Of a DNA stretch of 39,304 nucleotides, positions 8,002 through 15,069 are shown one piece after another. Each line of letters opens with the position of its first letter. Within the stretch, counting starts at the first letter, position 1. The DNA is from JANLIQ01 sp964358205 (GTDB taxonomy: Bacteria; Patescibacteriota; UBA1384; 2-12-FULL-50-11): contig CAYHNZ010000007.1 in NCBI GenBank assembly GCA_964358205.1, positions 1 through 39,304 of the forward strand, in the 5' to 3' direction. The notes beneath the pieces were generated by a model. That model worked only from the letters and a program-made list of their open reading frames with translations. It was not told the DNA's origin and did not search any database. Position numbers and translations under genes: made by a program.

Positions 8002-8739
8002 TTACTTGCCGAGAGCTTTGGCAGGCAAAGTGTTGATAAACAATGAGGCTAAATCGCCGTCGTAGAGCTTCTCGATTTTTGTTCGAGATGCGGTGATTAG
8101 CGTCAGAGCGGCACTGGCTCCAAAGAGTTTTTCGATCTCTTCAAATAAGCCAACGTAGAAATTTCGATAGGCGGTCACAACTTCAGCTAAAGATAACTCG
8201 GCCATCTTTTTGTGAACTTCAGTGAAGGTAACACCATCGTCCTCGACAACAATCAGGCTAAGTGGCGTGTTACCAGCATACAGCTTAACCAGGGCCGAGA
8301 GCTGGGCATGACCCAAGCTAGACAGTAAAAAATTAAGCATTTCGACGATGCCAATTATTAATAAATAGTCGGCCTGTTCGTTATCGGGCAGGAAAACTAG
8401 TCGGAACAGCTCGTTCATCTGCGGAAGTTCGGCCCGTTCTTTAATCTTGGTTCGAATCTGCTCTTTAGTCAGTGGTCGTTTGGTAACTGGCGGTTGGTGC
8501 TCGATTACGAATCGTTCTAGATCAAAATAGTAGGGTATCAAGGCTGTATCACGATCTTTCTCGGGGACTTCTTGAGCTTTCACATAATGCTCAAGCTGAT
8601 GGCTAAATTTTGAGCGGTCAACGATCTCTTCCTCGATGGCAAAAATCGCCTTGTTTATTTCCGCTAGTCCCGGATAACGAAAACGTTTCTGGATTACCCG
8701 GTTGGCCCACCACAGACTAACTTTAGAGAAAAGAGACAT
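8002..8739 (-). CDS. Hypothetical cytoplasmic protein
   Basis: 245 residues, mostly helical, with no signal peptide and no clear membrane segment. The N-terminus is amphipathic (SLFSKVSLWWANRVIQK), the centre is charged (RPLTKEQIRTKIKERAEL), and the second half contains moderately hydrophobic helices (DYLLIIGIVEMLNFLLSSLG; SLAEVVTAYRNFY). It could sit on the membrane surface, but no family is recognised. Start choice is supported by a -10 TACAAT at 8747-8752 exactly 7 nt before the ATG. The next gene, 8793, reads in the same direction and ends 53 nt upstream. Confidence 0.7.
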   Translation of the reverse strand: MSLFSKVSLWWANRVIQKRFRYPGLAEINKAIFAIEEEIVDRSKFSHQLEHYVKAQEVPEKDRDTALIPYYFDLERFVIEHQPPVTKRPLTKEQIRTKIKERAELPQMNELFRLVFLPDNEQADYLLIIGIVEMLNFLLSSLGHAQLSALVKLYAGNTPLSLIVVEDDGVTFTEVHKKMAELSLAEVVTAYRNFYVGLFEEIEKLFGASAALTLITASRTKIEKLYDGDLASLFINTLPAKALGK

Positions 8740-8746
8740 TGGCTAA

Positions 8747-8752
8747 ATTGTA
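8747..8752 (-). promoter_or_regulatory. -10 box of the 8739 gene (leaderless spacing)
   Basis: TACAAT on the minus strand, 7 nt before the ATG. No clear -35 is seen at 16-17 nt (GTGCGA). The rest of the dispersed element is absent here, so the same promoter geometry also occurs without it. Confidence 0.5.
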
Positions 8753-8792
8753 CACCCTCTTGATACCCTCGCACGAAGCGCTTGAAAAGGAG

Positions 8793-9569
8793 TTATTTAC
8801 AGTAGTCGCTCTCTTTGCCGGTTTCTCCGTCTGTTCCAGGTAGGGCCCGAAGAACGGTCGCGTCCGTTGTCGGTAACCAGTCGAGCCAGCAAACGGCGTA
8901 AATCGCCTGATCACCGTCCTCTTGGTGCGCCGTAACCCAGGCAGAATCCTTTGACGACTCATTTTTTTGTCTGGTGTCGTAAAGCCCAAAGTCAAAGCCA
9001 ACATTTGGTCGGTTGATATCGTCGGGACTTTTTTCAAACCCAACAGCCGTGGCCACAATTTCCCCGGCGGTGACGGAAACTTTTCCCTTAATTTCAGTCG
9101 TGCGAGAATCGTCGATTTTGGCTTCGGGCAGTTTGTCGGCAATCGCTTGAAGTTTGGCCGACAATATCTTCAAATGATCGAAGCGATACTTTAGCCCACA
9201 ACTATGCTCAAAACTGAACATATATTGAATCTCACCTTGTTCGATATAGCGACTGCCATCAATGACTTTAGCATCCAGTGGCGCCGTTACCTCAACCAAG
9301 TTAGTAGTGGCGTTGTCCAACCGAAAACCGCCGTGGGGCTTGTAATCACCACCACGAATTTGGCCGGGGTAAAGTACGGAGGTCACGAGCGACACATCGA
9401 CGGGCGTGAGGAGCGCCGGGCATTGACTGCTCGGTGTTGTGGGAGAATTATTGTCGGAAATGCTATTAGTGTTGTCGCCCCTATCACCAAGAGTAAAAAA
9501 CATAACGGCTCCGAAAACGATCAGTAAGGGTAAGGCGACAAACAGAAATATTTTTCTCGTTCCGCTCAT
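8793..9569 (-). CDS. Membrane-anchored M23/LytM-like domain protein, probably degenerate
   Basis: 258 residues. Residues 6-28 form a membrane anchor; a Ser/Asn/Thr-rich linker follows. The outer domain has the M23 outline: KPHGGFRLDN supplies a His as in the HxGxD motif, EVTAPLDAKVIDG matches the APxGTxVxA strand, and YRFDHLK occupies the place of the lysostaphin HxH. The middle Asp ligand is shifted and the final HxH is reduced, so catalytic activity is doubtful. Four cysteines in the outer part (CPALL, SCGLKY, VCWLDW, DYCK) could form disulphides. A role in cell-wall binding is inferred. The promoter at 9576-9604 is a degenerate copy of the dispersed element. Confidence 0.75.
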   Translation of the reverse strand: MSGTRKIFLFVALPLLIVFGAVMFFTLGDRGDNTNSISDNNSPTTPSSQCPALLTPVDVSLVTSVLYPGQIRGGDYKPHGGFRLDNATTNLVEVTAPLDAKVIDGSRYIEQGEIQYMFSFEHSCGLKYRFDHLKILSAKLQAIADKLPEAKIDDSRTTEIKGKVSVTAGEIVATAVGFEKSPDDINRPNVGFDFGLYDTRQKNESSKDSAWVTAHQEDGDQAIYAVCWLDWLPTTDATVLRALPGTDGETGKESDYCK

Positions 9570-9575
9570 TAATTT

Positions 9576-9604
9576 ATGATGACGAGCCGAAATGAAAATG
9601 TCGA
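9576..9604 (-). promoter_or_regulatory. Dispersed-element promoter of the 9569 gene (degenerate)
   Basis: TCGACA (minus, 9599-9604), 17-nt spacer and CATCAT (9576-9581), 6 nt before the ATG. The element shares AATGTCGAGCT with the better copies. The divergent gene at 9633 has its own -10 TAAGAT at 9621-9626. Confidence 0.55.
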
Positions 9605-9620
9605 GCTACTTAAAAAACGG

Positions 9621-9626
9621 TAAGAT
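9621..9626 (+). promoter_or_regulatory. -10 box of the 9633 gene (leaderless spacing)
   Basis: TAAGAT lies 6 nt before the ATG at 9633. No convincing -35 is seen. A weak AGGAAT precedes the start. Confidence 0.45.
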
Positions 9627-9632
9627 AGGAAT

Positions 9633-10088
9633 ATGTGGCAATCATGGAAGATTTGGATCGGAGTACTGGCTCTGTTGCTCGTCTTAGTCGCTGGAGCCGG
9701 GTTTATTTTTCTAGGTGGTGGCACCAAGGACAAGGATGGCAACTCGTCCTCTGGTGGCTCTTCTAGTACCGATAGTACCGACAGTCTGGTTATCGACCTG
9801 TCGAACTATGACGACGGCAGATTGATCGAACTCAAAACTGGTCAAACGCTCGTTCTAACCGCCCAACAGAAAACCTGGGTTTTAGACTTGAACGATTACG
9901 ACCAGACGATCCTGAAAGAAGTCGGCAACACGGACCAATACCAATTAGAACGCCAGCTTCGGGCCCTCAAAAGCGGTCAAACCGACCTGAAAGTGATGCT
10001 GACCGCCACGTGTGCGATTCCTAGCGACGATTCCCCACGCTGCCTGGTTGCTAGCCAACAGCTAACACTCAAGATTATCACTAGATGA
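9633..10088 (+). CDS. Membrane-anchored secreted protein, small beta domain
   Basis: 151 residues. Residues 5-28 are a transmembrane anchor, followed by a Gly/Ser/Asp linker (about 30-48). The outer domain (about 50-151) alternates short beta strands: LIELKTGQTLVLTA, KTWVLDLNDYDQTIL, then QLRALKSGQTDLKVML and two Cys (TCAIP, RCLVA) that could form a disulphide. The order 'LKxGQxLxLxA ... RALKSGQ' resembles chagasin-type (I42) or Ig-like domains, without enough detail to assign one. Its stop overlaps the start of the next gene by four bases (ATGA), so the two are translationally coupled and probably act together at the cell surface. Confidence 0.75.
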   Translation: MWQSWKIWIGVLALLLVLVAGAGFIFLGGGTKDKDGNSSSGGSSSTDSTDSLVIDLSNYDDGRLIELKTGQTLVLTAQQKTWVLDLNDYDQTILKEVGNTDQYQLERQLRALKSGQTDLKVMLTATCAIPSDDSPRCLVASQQLTLKIITR

Positions 10089-10975
10089 AGGGTCGGTGGG
10101 TAATTGCGGCTGTCGTTGCATCGGCAGTACTCGTCATTGGGGTAACGCTCTATTTTGTTTGGCGATCGGGCACAAAAGTTTCTAGCGAAACCGAAACCCC
10201 CGCCGCTAAAAGCAGTAACACTACGAATACTCAAAATCAGCCGCCCGCTAAAGTAGCAGAGCCCGATAGTGCCTCGACACTAGAGAGCCCCCAGAAAGTA
10301 GCCACTGCCGACGGCAAGCAGTATTTCTACTACGGAGCACCAGAGGGTCAGAATAATGCTTCACCCAAGAGAATTATTATTTCTCTGCCTGGACACGAGA
10401 CTACGGCCGAGTCTGACTATGCTGCCTGGAAGTCGCACCTCACAGGCGGAAGCTACGCCCTGGCTTCCTTGAACTGGTGGGACGGTGGTGAAGGTGCGAA
10501 AGCGAAATACTACTCCCCTTCTGAAGTTGTAGCGCAGACGAGACAATTTCTAACCGCCCAAGGCTATCTGACCAGCGATCTAATTATTCTTGAGGGTTTC
10601 TCGCGCGGTAGCGCCAATTCTTACGCGGTTATTGCTAACGATCGAGGTAGCGGAGCGGTTTTTGATGCGGCTATTTCAGCCTCTGGCAGATACCAGTCGG
10701 ATTTCCGGTGGTATGAAGATAAGCCGAACGGTACTATTTCGCCGACAATATTTAAGAATGTGGTTTGGGTTTTGGCTTGTGGCGGGAAGGATCCTAGTCC
10801 CGAACAGGGCGGTTGCCAGGGGATGGAAGAAACTAAAACCTTCCTAGTCGCTCATGGTGCTAATGTCTTAGCAATTTTAGAAGATCCGAACGAGGGCCAC
10901 GGAGCATTTCATTTGAGTAGTCTGGACCTACCCGAACAAGCCCTGGCTTTGATCGCCAAAGCTCTGGGAATCTAA
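10085..10975 (+). CDS. Membrane-anchored extracellular alpha/beta hydrolase
   Basis: 296 residues. Residues 6-27 form a membrane anchor, then a long low-complexity linker (about 30-75), then an alpha/beta hydrolase domain. The strand-loop IIISLPGHETT provides the oxyanion region. EGFSRGSANS is the nucleophile elbow (GxSxG). The acid may be in the region ACGGKDPSPEQGGC, and EGHGAFHL supplies the His. The family includes esterases and carbohydrate-active enzymes, so the substrate cannot be named. The start overlaps the previous stop by ATGA, forming a two-gene unit with the 9633 anchored protein. A dispersed element follows 13 nt after the stop. Confidence 0.85.
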   Translation: MKGRWVIAAVVASAVLVIGVTLYFVWRSGTKVSSETETPAAKSSNTTNTQNQPPAKVAEPDSASTLESPQKVATADGKQYFYYGAPEGQNNASPKRIIISLPGHETTAESDYAAWKSHLTGGSYALASLNWWDGGEGAKAKYYSPSEVVAQTRQFLTAQGYLTSDLIILEGFSRGSANSYAVIANDRGSGAVFDAAISASGRYQSDFRWYEDKPNGTISPTIFKNVVWVLACGGKDPSPEQGGCQGMEETKTFLVAHGANVLAILEDPNEGHGAFHLSSLDLPEQALALIAKALGI

Positions 10976-10987
10976 AGAGCTTACACT

Positions 10988-11012
10988 GTCCCCGAAACTG
11001 GAAATGTTGAGT
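10988..11012 (+). repeat. Dispersed element copy (promoter-dead)
   Basis: It matches the family core CCCGAAACTGGAAATGTTGAG. Read on the minus strand it keeps a -35-like TCAACA but has no -10 at the right distance. It lies 13 nt after a plus-strand stop codon. Confidence 0.7.
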
Positions 11013-11070
11013 GCGCAACCGTGCCAAGCACTAGTTGAACAATAAGTGGTAAGGTGGGTTTCTAACGAAC

Positions 11071-12543
11071 ATGATTAAAAGAAATTTTCATTTCATTGCG
11101 GTCAGCATAATTATCACGTTAGCCATCTCAGGTTGGGCGAGCCAACCGCTATCAGTGCGAGCGGCCCGATCGATTGTTTTTCCAATTGCTGGATCAGCCA
11201 GTTTTAGCAACGATTTCAATGCCCCGCGTCCGGATGGTATCCACGGTGCCACCGATATTTTTGCCCCGAAAATGCGACCGTTGTTATCGGCTATCGATGG
11301 GGTGGTCACTTTTGTTGCCTATCCACAGGCCTCCTGGGGGTACAGCCTGAATATCCGCGACGACGAGGGCTATAGTTACCGCTACCTCCATATTAACAAC
11401 GATACTCCGGGCACCGACGACGGTAACGGCGGACCGATGAACGCCTACGCGGTCGATATGAAATCGGGCAATCGAGTCTTCCGCGGTCAACTCATTGGCT
11501 GGGTGGGCGATTCTGGCAACGCCGAGACTACCTCTCCGCACCTCCATTTTGAGATTTATAACCCCAGTGGGGAGCGCGAAAATCCCTACGATTCCTTGGT
11601 CGACGCGGAGCGGCGTCAGGCGCCGATTGCTCACTACCCGCAGTTGCCGAACGAAATTTTACCGTACGGTCCGACCTATACCGGTGGCATTAATATCGCT
11701 CGCGGTAATTTTGATGCCGATGACGAATCCGAAACAGTGACGGGTGCTGGTTTTGGCGGCGCGCCGCATGTTCGGCTCTACGACGATAACGATGCCGCGT
11801 TTGGTACTGGTTTCTACGCTTACAACCCTGGTTTTAATGGTGGCGTTGATGTCGCTACCGGTGATGTTGACGGTGATGGCATTGATGAAATCATCACCGC
11901 TGCTGGTCCTGGTGGCGGGCCCCACATCCGAATTCTGCGGCACGACGGTTCGGAGATCAGCGGTTTTTACGCCTATTCCTCGCTTTTTAGCGGTGGCGTC
12001 CGGGTCGCGGCCGGCGACGTTGATAACGACGGTACCGACGAAATTATTACAGGTGTGATGTCCGGTGGTGGCCCCCATGTCCGAGTTTTTGAACCTGACG
12101 GCACCGAAGTCAGCGGTTTTTACGGCTTCGCCCCAAACTTTACTGGCGGCGTTGACATTGCCAGCGCCGATGTCGCCGGGACCGGCTCAGAGGAAATAAT
12201 TGTTGCGGCCGGTCCCGGCGGTAGTCCTCACATTCGGGTCTTCGCAGTCGACGGTACAGAGCTCACCAGCTTTCACGCTTACGCTCCTGATTTTAGCGGC
12301 GGCGTCAGGGTCAGCGCTGGCAACGTCCGAACTAGTTCGGCCAAAGCGGAGATAGTGACCGTGCCAGCATCTGGTGGCAGCTCGCACCAACGGATGTTTA
12401 GCGGCACCGGTTCCTTGATCGATGAGACGACGTTTCTGGAGCAGTGGTGGGTTGGCTACTTTGATGTGGCGGCTGGATACGATGAAACCCGGGCCGCCGC
12501 TGGTACTAATCGCCGCGCCACCGTCCGCCACGGCGTCAATTAA
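11071..12543 (+). CDS. Secreted M23 metallopeptidase fused to an FG-GAP/VCBS beta-propeller
   Basis: 490 residues. A signal peptide (1-32, ending VRAARS) is followed by an M23 endopeptidase domain (about 35-185) with all zinc and catalytic residues: H58 and D62 in HGATD, H107 in YRYLHI, and H157/H159 in SPHLHFEI. Such domains cut peptidoglycan cross-bridges. Residues about 200-490 hold five FG-GAP-like blades, each with FxGGVxVAxGDVDxDG and a GGGPHIRV strand. DVDGDGIDE and DVDNDGTDE are calcium-binding loops as in integrin alpha propellers. The last blade has lost its acidic loop. The protein therefore combines a wall hydrolase with a probable binding platform. There is no clear leaderless promoter, and a GGTAAGGTGGG stretch precedes the start. 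Confidence 0.92.
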   Translation: MIKRNFHFIAVSIIITLAISGWASQPLSVRAARSIVFPIAGSASFSNDFNAPRPDGIHGATDIFAPKMRPLLSAIDGVVTFVAYPQASWGYSLNIRDDEGYSYRYLHINNDTPGTDDGNGGPMNAYAVDMKSGNRVFRGQLIGWVGDSGNAETTSPHLHFEIYNPSGERENPYDSLVDAERRQAPIAHYPQLPNEILPYGPTYTGGINIARGNFDADDESETVTGAGFGGAPHVRLYDDNDAAFGTGFYAYNPGFNGGVDVATGDVDGDGIDEIITAAGPGGGPHIRILRHDGSEISGFYAYSSLFSGGVRVAAGDVDNDGTDEIITGVMSGGGPHVRVFEPDGTEVSGFYGFAPNFTGGVDIASADVAGTGSEEIIVAAGPGGSPHIRVFAVDGTELTSFHAYAPDFSGGVRVSAGNVRTSSAKAEIVTVPASGGSSHQRMFSGTGSLIDETTFLEQWWVGYFDVAAGYDETRAAAGTNRRATVRHGVN

Positions 12544-12548
12544 GCCGC

Positions 12549-12571
12549 TTAGAACCCGGAAAGTCGAGTAT
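12549..12571 (+). repeat. Dispersed element copy (degenerate)
   Basis: TTAGAACCCGGAAAGTCGAG fits the family core. It begins 6 nt after the stop of the peptidase gene, in the convergent gap before the YdeI-like gene. No -10 is recognisable. Confidence 0.6.
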
Positions 12572-12584
12572 TAGGTCTATCCCA

Positions 12585-12893
12585 CTACTTTTTAGAGTGT
12601 TTGTTGAGCGCCCATTTTTGCGTTGGGCTTAACTCTTTATCAGTTCGGTGTGTGCAGCCAAGCCAGCAGCACGGGCGACGTCTCCCTTCCTTAAGTTCTG
12701 AGCCTACCCGTTCAATATGCTCCCGTCGTGTCTCGGGTCTTTTCACAAACTCAACCCAACAAATCCACTCGTTGCGTGCCAGTGGCGTAATTGCTTCCCA
12801 CTTGGTGAGTGCCACTTTGTCAGCTGCCAGGGCTTTTTTTAAATCGGCTGGCAGTTTATGCACTACCCCGTCAGAAATTTCTTTTTTAGTCAT
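12585..12893 (-). CDS. YdeI/OmpD-associated (bacteriocin-protection-like) family protein
   Basis: 102 residues. The C-terminal domain of the YdeI family is recognisable: LPADLKKALAADKVALTKW, then ITPLARNEWICWVEFVKRPE and TRREHIERVGSELKEGRR. Proteins with only this domain are common and usually unassigned; links to peptide resistance in the family do not prove that role here. The C-terminus adds CCWLGCTHR, with three Cys and a His that might bind metal. The ATG at 12893 is preferred over an in-frame TTG at 12905. The promoter is the long-form dispersed element, with -10 TACGAT 11 nt from the ATG, a wider gap than elsewhere. Confidence 0.8.
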   Translation of the reverse strand: MTKKEISDGVVHKLPADLKKALAADKVALTKWEAITPLARNEWICWVEFVKRPETRREHIERVGSELKEGRRRPCCWLGCTHRTDKELSPTQKWALNKHSKK

Positions 12894-12904
12894 ATTACAG
12901 TCCA

Positions 12905-13028
12905 ATCGTACTCCCGAACCCTTGCCCTTTGTAGCCTTCTTGGCCCTCGTAGCTTTAGTGAAGAGGGCGGCGTAAGAGGGTGTTGGCCTTCCATAGTCCG
13001 CTAGGACGACGGAGGCTCGAAATATCGA
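12905..13028 (-). promoter_or_regulatory. Long-form dispersed element upstream of the YdeI-like gene
   Basis: The -10 TACGAT (12905-12910) and the conserved GGGTTCGGGAG spacer lie next to the gene. The distal GATATTTCGAGC-like end is about 110 bp away. The insert (about 12921-13018) is almost identical to the one at pyrD, with one extra block TTTAGTGAAGA. Together the two copies define a discrete mobile-like unit. Confidence 0.7.
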
Positions 13029-13039
13029 GTGCCGAGAAA

Positions 13040-13528
13040 TTACTCAAATCTGATTGAAATCCTGATCGAGTCGGCATGTTCGGGCAAGCCGGAAGGGTTG
13101 TCTTTTTCAAGCAAAATTGTGCCGGTTTTGGTCGGGGATTTGGTGAAAGTGACTTTAGAAATGAAGGGGACAAACTCACTGGTCATCCAGTCTCCGCCAG
13201 CTAGCGGATTGGCTTCGGCGAGGCCTCGGCCGAGGACTTTGCCGGTTTCGTCTAAGATTGTGATCGGAAAACTAGCTTCGAAGTACCATACCCCCCGAGC
13301 TTTACCGGTGATTGTGACCGGGCTGGCAATGAGATCGCCAGCTTTTGGCGAATCAACTTGGATCAAATCGGCCTTGGCTGATTCCTCCGCTTCTTCTTTA
13401 TCTTCGACTGGCGGGTTGGAATCTTGAGTTAAGATCGGTGAAGTGGATTCCGAGGCCTTGTCGACTAACAAAAATTTGCCCAAAATCAAAACCGCTAGGA
13501 CTGCGACGATAATTAGTAATACTTTCAT
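13040..13528 (-). CDS. Membrane-anchored Gmad2-domain protein
   Basis: 162 residues. Residues 1-20 form a membrane anchor, followed by an acidic linker (KEEAEESAKAD). Residues about 60-160 match the Gmad2 immunoglobulin-like domain first described in spore-germination proteins: SPKAGDLIASPVTITGKARG, then FEASFPITILDETGKVLG, then GDWMTSEFVPF and the final DNPSGLPEHADSIRI. In non-sporulating bacteria this domain occurs in wall-associated lipoproteins. No lipobox Cys is seen, so it is a transmembrane anchor. A textbook dispersed-element promoter lies 7 nt upstream of the ATG. Confidence 0.88.
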   Translation of the reverse strand: MKVLLIIVAVLAVLILGKFLLVDKASESTSPILTQDSNPPVEDKEEAEESAKADLIQVDSPKAGDLIASPVTITGKARGVWYFEASFPITILDETGKVLGRGLAEANPLAGGDWMTSEFVPFISKVTFTKSPTKTGTILLEKDNPSGLPEHADSIRISIRFE

Positions 13529-13535
13529 TCTCTGA

Positions 13536-13563
13536 ATTGTACTCCCGAACCTGGAAATGTCGA
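13536..13563 (-). promoter_or_regulatory. Dispersed-element promoter (A type), leaderless, of the Gmad2 gene
   Basis: -35 TCGACA (13558-13563), 16-nt spacer TTTCCAGGTTCGGGAG and -10 TACAAT (13536-13541), then 7 nt to the ATG at 13528. This copy is identical to the one at 25590-25617 over the whole promoter. Confidence 0.85.
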
Positions 13564-13566
13564 GCT

Positions 13567-13590
13567 AGAATGGTGGAGGATGTTAGAACT
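13567..13590 (+). repeat. Dispersed element, B variant, abutting an A copy
   Basis: TGGTGGAGGATGTTAGAACT is the 3' half of the B variant and is joined directly to the A copy at 13535-13566. It lies upstream of the 13627 gene, whose promoter may be TTGTAA-N16-TACGGT, ending 6 nt before the ATG. Confidence 0.7.
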
Positions 13591-13626
13591 GCTTGTAAAT
13601 AAATATATAAATTCTACGGTCTCTTT

Positions 13627-14136
13627 ATGAACAAACCGGTTGTGCAAGAAGATGGTTTAGGGTGTGGAGTGGCTTGTGTCGCCTTTATATTATCAACCAG
13701 TTACAAAGAAGCCCTAGAGTTGTTCGATAAAGAGAAGGTTAAGTCAAGAACATATTGCGTTGATATCCAACGAGCCTTAGAAAAAGGCGGAAAGAAGTAT
13801 TTTTACAGAAAATTGATGTCTAAGTCAGGAAATATCTACGAGCAGGGCGCAATCATTTTCATAAAAAGAAGCCAAAAATATCCATTTGGCCATTTTTTAG
13901 CAAGAGGCAACGGAAGATGGGTGGATCCTTGGATTAATCTTGCCGCTGGCAGCAACATTAAAAACGCTCAAGCTGGTTTCAGGAAAAGACTACCCGGTAA
14001 ACCCACCTACGGGATATTTCCAACTAGAACAAAAACAAGTAAGACCCAAGCTTTGATAGTTCGACCTCTGCGCTCTAGTACCAAAACCGAGCCTGTGAAA
14101 GGTGATGCTCCGAATCGTGGAGGATGTCAGAACTGA
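13627..14136 (+). CDS. C39-like papain-fold cysteine peptidase domain protein
   Basis: 169 residues. QEDGLGCGVACVAFIL near the N-terminus carries the Q and C expected for a papain-like C39 active site. FGHFLARGNGRWVDPWIN provides the His and Asp. The domain is compact and has no signal peptide, so it would act in the cytoplasm or as part of another complex; C39 domains usually cleave double-glycine leaders during export. The C-terminus past about residue 135 is unlike the family: its last residues, APNRGGCQN, are translated from the B-type dispersed element at 14091-14133, which also supplies the stop. The original C-terminus may have been replaced. Confidence 0.7.
   Translation: MNKPVVQEDGLGCGVACVAFILSTSYKEALELFDKEKVKSRTYCVDIQRALEKGGKKYFYRKLMSKSGNIYEQGAIIFIKRSQKYPFGHFLARGNGRWVDPWINLAAGSNIKNAQAGFRKRLPGKPTYGIFPTRTKTSKTQALIVRPLRSSTKTEPVKGDAPNRGGCQN
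14091..14133 (+). repeat. Dispersed element, B variant, extended copy, coding at its 5' side
   Basis: CCGAGCCTGTGAAAGGTGAT then GCTCCGAATCGTGGAGGATG and TCAGAACTG. It aligns over more than 40 bp with the copy at 18664-18711. It overlaps the last codons and the stop of the 13627 gene. Confidence 0.8.
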
Positions 14137-14139
14137 GCG

Positions 14140-14145
14140 TATAAT
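14140..14145 (+). promoter_or_regulatory. -10 box of the 14152 gene (leaderless spacing)
   Basis: A perfect TATAAT, 6 nt before the ATG and 8 nt after the B element core. No consensus -35 is visible; the position falls on GTGGAG inside the B element. Confidence 0.6.
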
Positions 14146-14151
14146 TTCAAT

Positions 14152-14523
14152 ATGAGATTCAGAAACATAGTGAGTGACGGAACTCCTAAGGGAATGATGA
14201 TTGGGGCTATCCATATAGTTTTGATAATTGCTGCGTATGCTTCTCCTTTCTGGCTGGATTGGAAGATTATATTAGCTGGAGCGATTCTTCTCTCGTTACA
14301 ATTCTTGATTCTGGGTGGGTGTCTTCTCAATACGCCTCAATATGGGGAAGAGTTTTATGAAAACGGTAATGGTTTATACGAAAGACTTTTTACCTCACTT
14401 GGTATAAAGTACGATCAACGCCGTCTTAAATTTATTCTCGACTGGGTAATGCCGAGTACCATTTTAGTTATTGCTCTAATATGGCAATTAGTTCTGGGCT
14501 TTAGCCCACTTATTAAGTTCTAA
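14152..14523 (+). CDS. Small integral membrane protein
   Basis: 123 residues with three hydrophobic segments (about 14-34, 37-57, 98-118). A polar loop with CLLNTPQYGEEFYENGNGLY and ERLFTSLGIKYDQRRLKF lies between the second and third. The layout recalls DUF2784-type membrane proteins, but this is a weak resemblance. The -10 TATAAT sits 6 nt before the ATG, so the message is probably leaderless. It converges with the heliorhodopsin unit. Function is unknown. Confidence 0.7.
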   Translation: MRFRNIVSDGTPKGMMIGAIHIVLIIAAYASPFWLDWKIILAGAILLSLQFLILGGCLLNTPQYGEEFYENGNGLYERLFTSLGIKYDQRRLKFILDWVMPSTILVIALIWQLVLGFSPLIKF

Positions 14524-14613
14524 CAGGTTCAGCTCGCTATTCCGGTCTAGAACCTTCCAGGGGTTCGATTATAGGGTAAACGAGACATTTGAGACACTAT
14601 AAAAAAGAAAGTC

Positions 14614-15066
14614 TCAGAATTTAGAGCTCAAATACCACGCTGTTAATCCAACCGTACTCCACCAGCCGGTGAAAGAGATAAGAAAACTAAGGATAATTTG
14701 TTGCTGCATCGCTTTAGGCAAGAGCTCCGCTGATCGGCCTTCTTTTTCTTGTTGGATGAGACGCGGACTGATGGAGAAGCTTAAGAAGCAACCGTTCAGG
14801 ATCAGTACGGCTAAGATTGCGACCTGCCAACCGAAAAAACTGGAGAAACCGGCCGAAGCGTAGAACAGCCCGCCGCCGATTAGCGTTAACGTCAGTCCAA
14901 GCCAAATTAACGGCTTAGTAACTTTGTGGGTGCGGATTGTGGATTCGGTCCAATAGCTGGACTTTCTCCCCAGAAATCCGAGTAGATCAATTACCGTTAC
15001 GGCACCTAAGCCAACGATTAGTCCGGCTAATAATAAGAAAAGTCCAACAAATTGCTGATCCGGCAT
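14614..15066 (-). CDS. Small membrane protein in a unit with heliorhodopsin
   Basis: 150 residues with four hydrophobic segments (about 6-28, 51-71, 76-97, 122-145). The loop after the first has GRKSSYWTESTIRTHKVTKP, which looks like a conserved polar motif facing the cytoplasm. I do not recognise the family. It starts 4 nt after the stop of the heliorhodopsin gene and reads in the same direction, so the two are almost certainly co-transcribed and translationally linked. A role as partner or downstream effector of the light sensor is inference from this arrangement. The stop lies in a hairpin-like region (TGAGAC/GTCTCA). Confidence 0.75.
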   Translation of the reverse strand: MPDQQFVGLFLLLAGLIVGLGAVTVIDLLGFLGRKSSYWTESTIRTHKVTKPLIWLGLTLTLIGGGLFYASAGFSSFFGWQVAILAVLILNGCFLSFSISPRLIQQEKEGRSAELLPKAMQQQIILSFLISFTGWWSTVGLTAWYLSSKF

Positions 15067-15069
15067 TAC

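Noticed and set aside
14590..14616. TGAGAC/GTCTCA hairpin as a shared terminator
   Set aside because: The short stem has a 14-15 nt loop and overlaps the end of the minus-strand gene.
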